Positions 33,243 through 42,437 of a stretch of DNA of 64,000 nucleotides are shown piece by piece (position 1 is the first letter of the stretch; every line of letters starts with the position of its first letter). The notes beneath the pieces are model-generated. The model saw only the letters and a program-made list of their open reading frames with translations, searched no databases and was not told the origin of the DNA. Where the stretch lies: the NCBI GenBank assembly GCA_019638485.1, contig JAHBTP010000003.1, forward strand, positions 62,001 to 126,000, in the 5' to 3' direction. A program made the translations under genes and the position numbers. Source of the stretch: Ferruginibacter sp. (GTDB lineage Bacteria; Bacteroidota; Bacteroidia; Chitinophagales; Chitinophagaceae).

Positions 33243-36200
33243 TTACCGCATCAAATACATTTTTCCATATCCTTTGTTAAAATACTTATCTGTATTCTCG
33301 TATGGTGCACGATATTTATCTAAACGCTTACCATTAAGATTGGTAAGCACCCTGTATAAATACACTCCATTAGCCAAACGCTGCCCATACATATCTGTAC
33401 CATCCCATTTATATTCAGTAATATTTCTTCCAATATGTATAGGCCCTAATTCTCCTTTGGTGATTTCACGCACTACCTTTCCGGTAATAGTCAAAATTTG
33501 AATACGAATATTCTGTGGCACTTCGCTACCGGTTATGGTAAACACAAATGCAGTTGATGTGGTAAAAGGATTAGGATAATTAAGCAAATTAGAAAACATA
33601 GCCTTGTTAATAACGGTGAACATTACACGATGTTCCAAATTACCTGCGGCATTACCTACAACATCTTTTCCCGACACAATCAACTCATACTCTCCATCTG
33701 CAAGGAAATAAGGATTAAACTCTATACTGGCTGTATTATTATTACCCGGATTTACGCTTGCCGGAATAAATCTCATTGTATCATTAAAATAATACCTACG
33801 CGGTGTAGGTTCATCCGGGAATCGTACATATACACTTAAAAGAGAGGTATCACGTAATGCAAGAAAACGATTTTCATCCCTTAACTTAATAAGAATATTA
33901 GGCTTAGCAGATACAATGTCTCTGTTAAGAATATGCACACCATCAAAGGTTACATCTAACAAGGGATTCGTTCTATCTTCAGTAACAAAAAACTCTTTAT
34001 ACAAAATATTATTAAAGTGGTTCTGTTCAGGCTGGTCATTGTCCGGATTAAATTCTATAAACAAAGTATTCATTCCGGGGAAGTCACGGCTTTCGATTGA
34101 ATAGGTTGCTAATAAAGTATCACCGGCTATTAATGCTTTACGTGGAGGAATATAATAAGTATGTGATTGATTGTTACGATCAGTTATTATCACCTTAGTT
34201 TTTATCAAATTTCCAAATGCGGTTTGACTGATATTCTTAAATGCAAGAGAAAAAGCAATCGGCTCACCCTGAGCAATAGTATCCGCCATTTGAAAATGAA
34301 TGTTTGGGGCTACTGCCCCTTCAGGCACTACATTTCCACTGAGCCTCCAATAATCTAATTGATACGGCGTTACACTTGAATCATCTTTTGCAACCATTTT
34401 CAATTTCACAAAGGGATAAGTACCTGCATCAATAAAATCAACTACTGTATCCTGCGCTTGAAATACTGTAGTTAATAAATCTCTATCTCCATTAGTTTTC
34501 ACTCCCCATACTTCAATACGTGTGGTATCGTGTGTAGGATCGGCATCTACGCTTCGTCCTCGCCAATGCAAGGCATCCCAACTTAATGCAGGTCCAAATG
34601 CAGGAGATTCTATCGTACCTGTTGTAGCATTTGAAAATAATGCAAATGACTGATCAATATGTGAAGAATCAAATGGGCCCATTACTTGTGTAGCCGGATA
34701 AGAGGGCACTCCCTTTTGAAAGAAATATAAAAAGGGGAGATTATGATAGAAACTATCAATTTCAGTAAATCCAACCGACTTCAATTTATGATAGAGCGAT
34801 TGCCCTGAGCCTAAAACAAGGGTATCATTCATCCATTGTTGAATAAATGAAGTATTGTTTAACTTATTGCCTAAGTTTGTAATGGCTACATATTTCCCAT
34901 TAGGTATTAAATCTAAAAAGTCCATAGCAGCCTTGCGATATACTGCGCTATTATATGGAAATTCAAAAAATATCCTGCTGGGATCATTGGGGGTAGCAGA
35001 GTTTGGGCAAACCGAATTACTACCGTACATGCCTTGCCCCGGAGGGTTAACTCCATTGCGCCACGGAGTTAATGAGGAACTGTCAAAAACATAAAATTGC
35101 ATACTATTAAGTGTGCAGCCATAGAGATCCAATTGTCCGAAATCCATATTTACATTAATCTTATCATAAGTATAATAGGGATGTAGTCCGGTTCGAATAG
35201 TTAGGATACGTTCTGTACGATCAAAGTAGAATTTACGATCAGTACTGAGTGTGATTCCTCTTATCGCACTCTTTTGATGCTGATAATAGTGTGACTGATT
35301 AAATCCTGAAGTTTCATTAGGTAAATAAATAAATGAATAGCTATTCCAAATCACTTGCTCTCCCGGATTGGGCACAACGGAAACTCGCCAATAATAAACA
35401 GTATTATCAGTATAGGTTACATCAGTAGGTGCAAATTGAATAAGCCCACCAACACCTGATGAATTATAAACCTTTTTGAAGGGTGAGTTAAATAATTCAG
35501 TAGTATCCAACTCCATCGTATATTGCCGCACATCACCAAGCGGATTGGCGGTACTTGCCCAGTAACTAAAATTAGATTGAGTTACTATAGAAAAATTAAC
35601 GGGACTAATAGGATTTAATTCATCTTCAAAAATATAAAACTCCTTTGTTATCGAATTGTTGGTTTCAAACAACTCTTCAACTTCATCATCTTCATCCAGT
35701 ACAACGGTAATTCTGTTCAGCCCTTTGTCAATAAGTGGATTAATGGGCACGATGAAGTGCAGCGAATCGCTGTAATTCATACCAGCAACCTTCTCGTTAA
35801 ATAAAACCCTGATGGTATCATTAGGTAATTGTCTGATTACTTTTATTCTAAATGAATCATTAGTAGCTCGCCCAATATTCAGCATAGTAATACGCAAGTC
35901 AAAATTATTATCTACTACTGAGATGATACTTGGAGAAACTTTTACCAATTGTTCTTCTATAACAAAATCCGGTTTTTCAAAATTACTAATTTTAATAGCG
36001 GGATCTCCATGCAAATTAATTTCTTCAAGATGGATACGATGAAAGAAATCCAGTCCCGGATTATTACCACCTAATGTTTCAATAACCCGCTTAATTTGAT
36101 TACCTACCGCATGACCATATAAATCACGAGAAAAGGCATGGTAAAAAGCAACATTATAAAAATTTAAAAAAGGAGGTATTCCAAAATGAGTGTCTGCTAA

Positions 36201-38309
36201 GAAGCCAATACTGCCTCTATTAGGTGCCAGTACATAACTTTCAGAAATAGTAAGATTTCCACCCATCCGAGTTGGATCAAAAACATAAAAATTTGCGGCA
36301 CTACAACCACTCACATTAAAGAAAGGATATTTTCCTGCATTATTATATACCTGTGGATCACTTAGATTAAATTCAAAAGTATTAGCACTAGAGTGACCAA
36401 AGTAACCAATGAAACCTAAGCCTGTTTCAAATAAATTATGAATACGCTGATTATTTTCTTGTTGTACCGCACCTGCAGAGGTTTTGGTAAATGTTTCCAC
36501 ACGTCCGCCAAATAGGGTATCCTCAACAATAGTTTTATAGTTATTCATGTATCCCTTAAAAATATCATTCTCTGATGTATCCTTACCTCCGGCAACATGT
36601 AAAACATTTTTCATCCAGCCTGTTTCAGCTATTAGAGGAGATGGATTTTGCTGTTTCTGTTCATACTCTTCCACCTTAGATAAATAATGAGCTATTTCAG
36701 TACCATTAATCACTGATAAACGTCCAATAGGTACTATTGGATTAACCGTAGAGGGTAAAGATGCCAATAATATATCAGAAGCAGGCCAACCAAACGTAGG
36801 AACAAGATCTAATTTTTCTGATAACGGATTAGCCTCATTATTTCTTAATTCAACATAATTCATCCCTCTTCCTATTAAGAACACATACTTTGGAGAAGGA
36901 GTAAACGAAGCACTTGCTAAACGAATAAAATCGCGAATACTGCCCGGATGTCCTTTTATTCCAAAACCAAACTGGTCTGTTAATTCATTAATATCATACA
37001 CTTTTGCATCAAAGCTTCCTCCTTGCAAAGAGGTTCGGTATTGTCGGTATTGCTCAACATAATTATTTCCTGAGCCGTCATTGTATAATGAAGGGTGGCT
37101 AATAATAAGAAAATCTCCCTGAAATGAAGACTGGCTGTAATCAACAAAATTTTTAGGTGTTAATGATGTTATTGTACATGGATAATTATTCTCCTGATTC
37201 ACCAAAATCATTTGTCTGTCGGGTAAATTAGAAGGAGGAAGTACAAACCTCACCCTGCCGGGTGTGGAAATATCAGCAACATACCTGTAGCCTCCCGTCA
37301 TATCATAAAGAACAGGAGCAACACTTCCATAATTAAAACTTCCAATATCCAAATAATTTCCTGTTGAAGATGGTTGAAGATTAAAAAGAAAGTTCTTTAA
37401 ATTATTAAAAATAAAGCGAGCAGGGTAAGTTATTCCCATCATAGGAACAACAAACCTGTCGTTTGGAACTGAATTCGAGCCTACATAAACGGGAAAGTGA
37501 TTAACACTTGCCATCAGAGATAGCGGTAAATTATTCAGCCGAATTCTTTTATAAGAAAATAAAGGCAATGCATCCCTGTAAATCTCATTACTATAGGCAC
37601 GAATTCTTATATCACGGTTAAGGTTAGGTGCATTTCCTGCAACATTTACCCTAATAGAAAGGCTATTTGCAGGGCCGGAAGTATATACGTTCAAACCGCC
37701 AAATTCATAAACTAAATCACAACATGGAGCTACATCCTTACTTGTCCAACCTTCTCCTTGGTCATACGCTGAAGAATAAATATACTCTGAAAGCACTTGG
37801 GCATATCCCCGATTTTGCCTTGTTCTATAATACAAATCAACGCTACGCATGAAATATGCATCGGCTACCCTTGAGCCCGGGTCAGGGTTTGGTGCATCAA
37901 TATATCTAAGATTTGCACCACCCGGATTAACGGTTAAAAAATAAGCCACTGTATCTGTTTCAAAACTGTATTTGTCGTTTAGCTGAAAATCAGGGTTATG
38001 ATAAAGTTGTTTATCCGGCTTTCCGTCATTCATCTGCCCCCAAAATTCTATATAATCATTGGTACCAAGCACCGTGTTCGTTGATGTGTAAATCCTTACC
38101 TCTTCCCCGTTGCGCCATAATTGAAAATCAGAAGCCTGTACATTTCCCAAACCCACACCGGCTAAGGTGGACCCGTAAATACGTGTGAGGGTATCTTTCC
38201 CAATTTTAAATTTATAATAGGTTTTACTATAATCAATCCAACTGTTGTTCAATTGTGCAGATGCAACAGAAGTTATTAATAAAAATATGGGCATTAATAT
38301 TTTTTTCAT
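33243..38309 (-). CDS. porU2: C25 (gingipain-fold) peptidase, putative T9SS sortase PorU2
   Basis: 1688 residues from the ATG at 38309, which begins a signal peptide (MKKILMPIFLLITSVASAQ). An alternative ATG at 38345 overlaps the porV2 stop as TAATG and could allow coupling. The C25 catalytic pair is visible: His ~638 in FIGYFGHSSANTFEF and Cys ~668 in FFNVSGCSAANFYVF. Long beta-rich repeats follow, including two CARDB-like segments. The end resembles an FlgD-like or type A sorting domain (LNYPNPFTTSTAFVF, then WDGTDMYGQRLANGVYLYRV). It should cleave sorting signals and attach T9SS cargo at the surface, or act on a subset of cargo. It is larger than classical PorU. The PorU2 name rests on memory of the family, not a search. 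Confidence 0.85.
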   Translation of the reverse strand: MKKILMPIFLLITSVASAQLNNSWIDYSKTYYKFKIGKDTLTRIYGSTLAGVGLGNVQASDFQLWRNGEEVRIYTSTNTVLGTNDYIEFWGQMNDGKPDKQLYHNPDFQLNDKYSFETDTVAYFLTVNPGGANLRYIDAPNPDPGSRVADAYFMRSVDLYYRTRQNRGYAQVLSEYIYSSAYDQGEGWTSKDVAPCCDLVYEFGGLNVYTSGPANSLSIRVNVAGNAPNLNRDIRIRAYSNEIYRDALPLFSYKRIRLNNLPLSLMASVNHFPVYVGSNSVPNDRFVVPMMGITYPARFIFNNLKNFLFNLQPSSTGNYLDIGSFNYGSVAPVLYDMTGGYRYVADISTPGRVRFVLPPSNLPDRQMILVNQENNYPCTITSLTPKNFVDYSQSSFQGDFLIISHPSLYNDGSGNNYVEQYRQYRTSLQGGSFDAKVYDINELTDQFGFGIKGHPGSIRDFIRLASASFTPSPKYVFLIGRGMNYVELRNNEANPLSEKLDLVPTFGWPASDILLASLPSTVNPIVPIGRLSVINGTEIAHYLSKVEEYEQKQQNPSPLIAETGWMKNVLHVAGGKDTSENDIFKGYMNNYKTIVEDTLFGGRVETFTKTSAGAVQQENNQRIHNLFETGLGFIGYFGHSSANTFEFNLSDPQVYNNAGKYPFFNVSGCSAANFYVFDPTRMGGNLTISESYVLAPNRGSIGFLADTHFGIPPFLNFYNVAFYHAFSRDLYGHAVGNQIKRVIETLGGNNPGLDFFHRIHLEEINLHGDPAIKISNFEKPDFVIEEQLVKVSPSIISVVDNNFDLRITMLNIGRATNDSFRIKVIRQLPNDTIRVLFNEKVAGMNYSDSLHFIVPINPLIDKGLNRITVVLDEDDEVEELFETNNSITKEFYIFEDELNPISPVNFSIVTQSNFSYWASTANPLGDVRQYTMELDTTELFNSPFKKVYNSSGVGGLIQFAPTDVTYTDNTVYYWRVSVVPNPGEQVIWNSYSFIYLPNETSGFNQSHYYQHQKSAIRGITLSTDRKFYFDRTERILTIRTGLHPYYTYDKINVNMDFGQLDLYGCTLNSMQFYVFDSSSLTPWRNGVNPPGQGMYGSNSVCPNSATPNDPSRIFFEFPYNSAVYRKAAMDFLDLIPNGKYVAITNLGNKLNNTSFIQQWMNDTLVLGSGQSLYHKLKSVGFTEIDSFYHNLPFLYFFQKGVPSYPATQVMGPFDSSHIDQSFALFSNATTGTIESPAFGPALSWDALHWRGRSVDADPTHDTTRIEVWGVKTNGDRDLLTTVFQAQDTVVDFIDAGTYPFVKLKMVAKDDSSVTPYQLDYWRLSGNVVPEGAVAPNIHFQMADTIAQGEPIAFSLAFKNISQTAFGNLIKTKVIITDRNNQSHTYYIPPRKALIAGDTLLATYSIESRDFPGMNTLFIEFNPDNDQPEQNHFNNILYKEFFVTEDRTNPLLDVTFDGVHILNRDIVSAKPNILIKLRDENRFLALRDTSLLSVYVRFPDEPTPRRYYFNDTMRFIPASVNPGNNNTASIEFNPYFLADGEYELIVSGKDVVGNAAGNLEHRVMFTVINKAMFSNLLNYPNPFTTSTAFVFTITGSEVPQNIRIQILTITGKVVREITKGELGPIHIGRNITEYKWDGTDMYGQRLANGVYLYRVLTNLNGKRLDKYRAPYENTDKYFNKGYGKMYLMR

Positions 38310-38344
38310 GTATCCTATTTGAATACTCGCAGCACTTATTTTCA

Positions 38345-39442
38345 TTATTTTTCTTTTTTCATCAGGTTAATACGTACCGAGAAAATATGGGTATATAGCG
38401 GATTAGATTGATTAGCCAAATTAGAAAAAGCGTAATCGAGCATAACATTCTTTATTTTAAAACCTGCGCCAAGTGAAGGTTGATAAATCCATACCTTTTT
38501 TAAATTTAGTGTATCTCCATCTTTTAGCGCTCGTTGGAAATTGGTTATTCCTGCACGAACAAAAAACACCTCCTTAACCACAGCCTCCAATCCAATATGC
38601 GGATCAATACTCATTAAATTACTGCTGATAACTGTATTTCGTTTACCATCAAACGTTAGTGAAGCATTAGCTTCTGCTGTTAGGCTAACGGCTTTGCTTA
38701 AACGAAAATCATACGCACCCCCTAATTCAAGCCGTGGCGCAGTCATTTCTGTTGACTTAACAGGGATATCATTATTAGTAAGATATAATATCTCTTTTTC
38801 TTTATCCGTAAACTTATAACTCCAGGCATTGAAGGTGGTAGTAATATCTCGTGCCATTAAACCGGCGTGCCATCTGTCTCCATGCATTTGCACGCCTGCA
38901 TCTATACCAAATCCCCAGGCACTGGCAAATTTTCCCACCTTTCGATAAATAATTTTTGCATTTGCCCCCACACTAATTCTTCGGTTTTCCTTTTCACGAA
39001 TATTTTGCGCAAATGAAAAAAGGAACGCATAATCTGCAGAAGAGAAAGATTGGATATTGCCATAATTAATACTGCCATCAGGCTCCACTAAAAATAAAGT
39101 ATTGGGGATATCATCCACAGCAAAACGAAGAAATGAAAAACCCAACGTACGCTTATTATTTTGAACCGGAAGCGCAAAAGAAGCATAGTCATACTTAGCT
39201 ATACCGGCAAAATATTCAGCATGCATAATGCCGGCATTGGGATAATCTTTTACTCCAACCAACCCTGCTGGATTCCAATATCCGGCAGTAGCATCACTTG
39301 CTGTAGCCACTTGAGCTCCACCCATAGCAAGCCCCCTCGCACCTGCACCAATATTTAAAAACTCATTGGAATATTTCCTGAACTGTGAAAAAGTCTGTTG
39401 GGTACAAAAAGACACAAGCAGCATTAGAAGCAATCGCCTCAT
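38345..39442 (-). CDS. porV2: PorV-like outer-membrane barrel, putative PorV2
   Basis: 365 residues with a signal peptide (MRRLLLMLLVSFCTQQTFS). A FadL/PorV-type barrel follows, marked by LNIGAGARGLAMGGAQVATASDATAGYWNPAGL near the N-terminus (quoted in parts, residues ~30-62) and a C-terminus of alternating residues ending IFSVRINLMKKEK. PorV is the shuttle protein that carries T9SS substrates from the translocon to PorU. Lying directly upstream of the C25 peptidase gene, with stop and possible start overlapping, it is the natural partner of that enzyme. Confidence 0.87.
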   Translation of the reverse strand: MRRLLLMLLVSFCTQQTFSQFRKYSNEFLNIGAGARGLAMGGAQVATASDATAGYWNPAGLVGVKDYPNAGIMHAEYFAGIAKYDYASFALPVQNNKRTLGFSFLRFAVDDIPNTLFLVEPDGSINYGNIQSFSSADYAFLFSFAQNIREKENRRISVGANAKIIYRKVGKFASAWGFGIDAGVQMHGDRWHAGLMARDITTTFNAWSYKFTDKEKEILYLTNNDIPVKSTEMTAPRLELGGAYDFRLSKAVSLTAEANASLTFDGKRNTVISSNLMSIDPHIGLEAVVKEVFFVRAGITNFQRALKDGDTLNLKKVWIYQPSLGAGFKIKNVMLDYAFSNLANQSNPLYTHIFSVRINLMKKEK

Positions 39443-39529
39443 ATATTTGGTTTATACTGGATTAATAAAGGTTAAACGAAAATATGTAGATTTCATTTTG
39501 TACATATTATCGTTTCCTATACCATGTTT

Positions 39530-39537
39530 CAAATTTA
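39530..39537 (-). promoter_or_regulatory. -7 box for porV2-porU2
   Basis: The minus strand reads TAAATTTG, a full match, about 83 nt before the porV2 start. No TTTG at -33 spacing. Confidence 0.45.
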
Positions 39538-39631
39538 TTATGAAAAGTTGAATGAACCTACTGTTTGCTATATAATTTAACGGACTGTTTTTACCCTTGA
39601 GGAAATGGATATTATTTTGCCGCCTTGGGTC

Positions 39632-39664
39632 AAAAAAAGCAACACCCCAAGAGAGGTGTTGCTT
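39632..39664 (-). terminator. Terminator after the small lipoprotein gene
   Basis: AAGCAACACC (39637-39646) and GGTGTTGCTT (39655-39664) form a 10-bp stem with an 8-nt loop, followed on the minus strand by seven Ts. It lies about 55 nt past the lipoprotein stop. Confidence 0.85.
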
Positions 39665-39718
39665 GATAATTGAAAGATTATGCCGAAATGTTTTTAAGAG
39701 ATAATTTGAAAGATGCTA

Positions 39719-40273
39719 TTACTGTCCAAACATAACCAATAATACCCTTTTCCCCTCCGGGTCATTGCGCACTAATTTATTCATTGAACGATAAAACCAA
39801 CTCATTGAAGTGCCCAAAGAATAAACATAACCTAAAATAAAATGCTGCTTACCGGGCTGATAGGTTACTATCGATGAATCACTAACTGTAAAAAAAGCGC
39901 CTGTAAGCGGCTCCCCTGTGCCGGCAGTTTTATTGTTCTCTTTAAGATATTTATCTAAAACTCCGGTACAATTATTAGAAGTTAGAGAATCCGGTAGTTC
40001 CACTAACTTTCCGGTTTCATCTACCATATATATAAAAGGAAAGGCATACTGATTTTTAGATAACGCGATGGCCATCTCACGCTGGGACTGATTATCAGGA
40101 TAAACAATTTGTTCAGTTGGCACCCCTGTTTCTTTAGAGATTTTTTTCAGCAAATCGGCAGATACTCCGGGAAATTCACGCCCAACCTGCTTTTGAGATT
40201 TATAGATAGACTTACAAGACGAAAAAGAAAAGGCCATTATTCCTGAAATAAAAAGTAACATAATCCTATTCAT
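39719..40273 (-). CDS. Hypothetical lipoprotein
   Basis: 184 residues that I cannot assign to a family. The N-terminus is a lipoprotein signal (MNRIMLLFISGIMAFSFSSC, lipid Cys at 20). The mature part begins SIYKSQKQVGREFPGVSADLL and includes QPGKQHFILGYVYSLGTSMSW and NKLVRNDPEGKRVLLVMFGQ. No catalytic motif is visible. It lies in the same direction as the secreted protein upstream but a strong hairpin separates them, so it may have its own promoter. Confidence 0.7.
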   Translation of the reverse strand: MNRIMLLFISGIMAFSFSSCKSIYKSQKQVGREFPGVSADLLKKISKETGVPTEQIVYPDNQSQREMAIALSKNQYAFPFIYMVDETGKLVELPDSLTSNNCTGVLDKYLKENNKTAGTGEPLTGAFFTVSDSSIVTYQPGKQHFILGYVYSLGTSMSWFYRSMNKLVRNDPEGKRVLLVMFGQ

Positions 40274-40288
40274 AAAAATGGTTTTTGT

Positions 40289-40324
40289 AAAAAAGGAAGG
40301 TGGGCCTTACGGCCATCACCTTCC
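40289..40324 (-). terminator. Terminator between the two small secreted-protein genes
   Basis: GGAAGGTG (40295-40302) pairs with CACCTTCC (40317-40324), and inside it GGCC pairs with GGCC around a TTAC loop with two unpaired bases. On the minus strand six Ts follow. It lies 8 nt past the stop of the 40332-40826 gene and ends 16 nt before the lipoprotein ATG. Confidence 0.85.
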
Positions 40325-40331
40325 GGAATTG

Positions 40332-40826
40332 TCACATGGTAAGCAAAAGCTCATAAACCAGGTAATTGTCATGCACTTTTAGCTTTACCTTCTGCGGTAA
40401 AATGGTTCCATTAAAATCATCTTCCGTTGTGACATGTATTTTCTCTGTAATTTCTAAAACAGAAAAATCTTCTTTGGCATAATCCTTCAGCTCGGCTATT
40501 TCTTTAGGTAGTGCCACAACCACCTTATCTTTTAAAACAATAACACCCGCCACTACCTCATCCTTTTCTATTGCGGGTTTTGGCTCATAAGGTGTAACCC
40601 AAATCCAAGGAATACACCAGGCCTCTCCTAATGAAACCTGTAACGGGATGTGCCAATGGCTCCTAATACAAAGGCCGAAGCCTGACTTACAATCTCGTTT
40701 GGGCTTGTGAAAGTTAATTTTCTCAATATGCCAAACACATTTTAAAGGGCCTTGATCTTGCGCAGATGCTGTAATTGACAAGAAGCAAAAAACAGCTCCT
40801 GCCAAAAATGGAAATAAAATCTTCAT
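40332..40826 (-). CDS. Hypothetical secreted Cys/Trp-rich protein
   Basis: 164 residues, no family recognised. After a signal peptide (MKILFPFLAGAVFCFLSITASA) there is a short Cys/Trp/His-rich segment (residues ~30-80: CVWHIEKINFHK, RDCKSGFGLC, EAWCIPWIWVTPYEP). A second half follows, with VVAGVIVLKDKVVVALPKEI and a beta-strand ending KLKVHDNYLVYELLLTM. Four cysteines after cleavage suggest two disulfides or a metal site. It is divergent from tyrS across 229 bp and followed by a strong terminator. Confidence 0.7.
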   Translation of the reverse strand: MKILFPFLAGAVFCFLSITASAQDQGPLKCVWHIEKINFHKPKRDCKSGFGLCIRSHWHIPLQVSLGEAWCIPWIWVTPYEPKPAIEKDEVVAGVIVLKDKVVVALPKEIAELKDYAKEDFSVLEITEKIHVTTEDDFNGTILPQKVKLKVHDNYLVYELLLTM

Positions 40827-40901
40827 AGAGTACGTATTAAACAGATTACCCTGCTTTAGATTTTATTATAGGCGTTAACAGGAAGAGTCGCCCAAAAAAG
40901 A

Positions 40902-40925
40902 TTTTTTAGCTCCGGAACTAAAAAA
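40902..40925. repeat. 24-bp near-palindrome in the divergent gap
   Basis: TTTTTTAG, CTCCGGAA and CTAAAAAA make a palindrome centred on TCCGGA with a single mismatched pair. It lies between the divergent hypothetical gene (40826) and tyrS (41056), where no transcript is expected to end. It may be an operator for a dimeric regulator or a stray terminator-like element. Confidence 0.4.
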
Positions 40926-41019
40926 ACTTTCTATAGGCAAGAAAAATGATTTTTTAAAATAGAAAAAGAGAAAATCACCGCTTATTATTGGTTTTTTCCC
41001 ATTAATAAAGAGCTGAGCT

Positions 41020-41050
41020 TTTGCCTTATGAACGATTTAATGCAATTTTG
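41020..41050 (+). promoter_or_regulatory. tyrS promoter abutting the start codon
   Basis: TTTG (41020-41023), a 19-bp spacer and CAATTTTG (41043-41050) match the Bacteroidota promoter at nearly every position (first base of the -7 box differs). The -7 box ends 5 nt before the tyrS ATG, so the mRNA would have a leader of only about 0-2 nt. Confidence 0.6.
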
Positions 41051-41055
41051 CACCC

Positions 41056-42351
41056 ATGAACGAGCAATTGAAAGATTTAGTGAAAGAACTTCGCTGGCGT
41101 GGTATGATACATGATATAATGCCCGGAACCGAAGAACAGTTATTAAAGGAAATGACCATCGGATACGTAGGTTTTGACCCTACTGCAGATAGCCTTCACA
41201 TTGGCAGCCTTGTGCCTATTTTATTACTCGTACACCTTCAGCGTTGTGGGCATAAACCCATTGCATTAGTGGGCGGTGCCACCGGAATGATAGGTGACCC
41301 AAGTTTTAAAAGTGAAGAGCGCAATATGCTAAGTGAAGAAACCCTTGCCTTAAACCTTGCCGGAATAGAAAAACAATTAGCTCATTTCCTGCTGTTTGAT
41401 CAATCAATTCCCAATCATGCAGAAATAGTAAACAATTACGATTGGTTTAAAGATATTTCCCTGCTTGATTTTATCAGGGATACCGGTAAGCACATTACTA
41501 TTAATTATATGATGGCAAAAGAAAGTGTAAAGAAAAGAATCGAGGGAAACAATGGCATGTCATTTACCGAATTTTCGTACCAGCTCATTCAGGGATTTGA
41601 TTTCTATTGGCTGTTTAAACATAAGAATTGCAAACTTCAAATGGGTGGTAGCGATCAATGGGGAAATATTGTTACAGGAACCGAACTCATTCGTAGGAAA
41701 ATAAATGAAGAAGCTTTTGCCTTTACCTGTCCTTTGCTAAAAAAGTCAGATGGTGGAAAATTCGGAAAAACAGAACAAGGAAATATCTGGCTCGATGAAA
41801 CCAGAACTACACCTTATCAATTTTATCAATTTTGGCTAAACGCTTCAGACAATGATGTAGAAAGCTGGATAAAAATATTTACCTTTTTAGATGAACACAC
41901 CATAAGTAAACTGATTAGTGAACACCGTAATGACCCATCAAAAAGAATCCTTCAAAAAAAATTAGCCGAAGAGATAACCCGCTTTGTGCATGGTGAAGAG
42001 AAATTAAATATCGCTATCGAAACCACACTCAGGCTTTTTAATAACCAGGACAAACCCATCTCAGAAATGTCGGAAAAGGATTTGGAGACAATGGAGGGAA
42101 TAATAAAAATTTCCTACCCTAAAAGCAAATTTCGAGAAGGAATAGAAATAATCAGCTTCTTAGCCGAAACATCCATTTTTACGAGCAAGGGAGAAGCACG
42201 CAAAATGATTCAGAACGGAGGGGTTAGCATCAATAGAATGAAAATGATTAACCAACAAGAAAGCATAACCGAAGAACACCTATTGCACAATAAATATCTA
42301 CTGGTACAAAAAGGAAAGAAGAATTATTACCTGGTTGAAATTACCAATTAA
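41056..42351 (+). CDS. tyrS: Tyrosyl-tRNA synthetase
   Basis: 431 residues. Class I synthetase marks are HIGS (residues 48-51, from FDPTADSLHIGS) and KFGKT (235-239, the KMSKS-loop equivalent). GGSDQWGNIVTG contacts tyrosine and the C-terminal S4-like domain ends GKKNYYLVEITN. It charges tRNA-Tyr; its substrate tRNA-Tyr(GTA) is encoded at 30525-30607. The start follows a promoter-like sequence with almost no leader, so no ribosome-binding site precedes it. Confidence 0.97.
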   Translation: MNEQLKDLVKELRWRGMIHDIMPGTEEQLLKEMTIGYVGFDPTADSLHIGSLVPILLLVHLQRCGHKPIALVGGATGMIGDPSFKSEERNMLSEETLALNLAGIEKQLAHFLLFDQSIPNHAEIVNNYDWFKDISLLDFIRDTGKHITINYMMAKESVKKRIEGNNGMSFTEFSYQLIQGFDFYWLFKHKNCKLQMGGSDQWGNIVTGTELIRRKINEEAFAFTCPLLKKSDGGKFGKTEQGNIWLDETRTTPYQFYQFWLNASDNDVESWIKIFTFLDEHTISKLISEHRNDPSKRILQKKLAEEITRFVHGEEKLNIAIETTLRLFNNQDKPISEMSEKDLETMEGIIKISYPKSKFREGIEIISFLAETSIFTSKGEARKMIQNGGVSINRMKMINQQESITEEHLLHNKYLLVQKGKKNYYLVEITN

Positions 42352-42437
42352 AAAGGACTACAGTATTTTTAAATTGAATAGTTTCTTAAGGAGAAAAGAC
42401 ATATTTCCTTTTATCTGACTAATTTTATAAAAAAACT

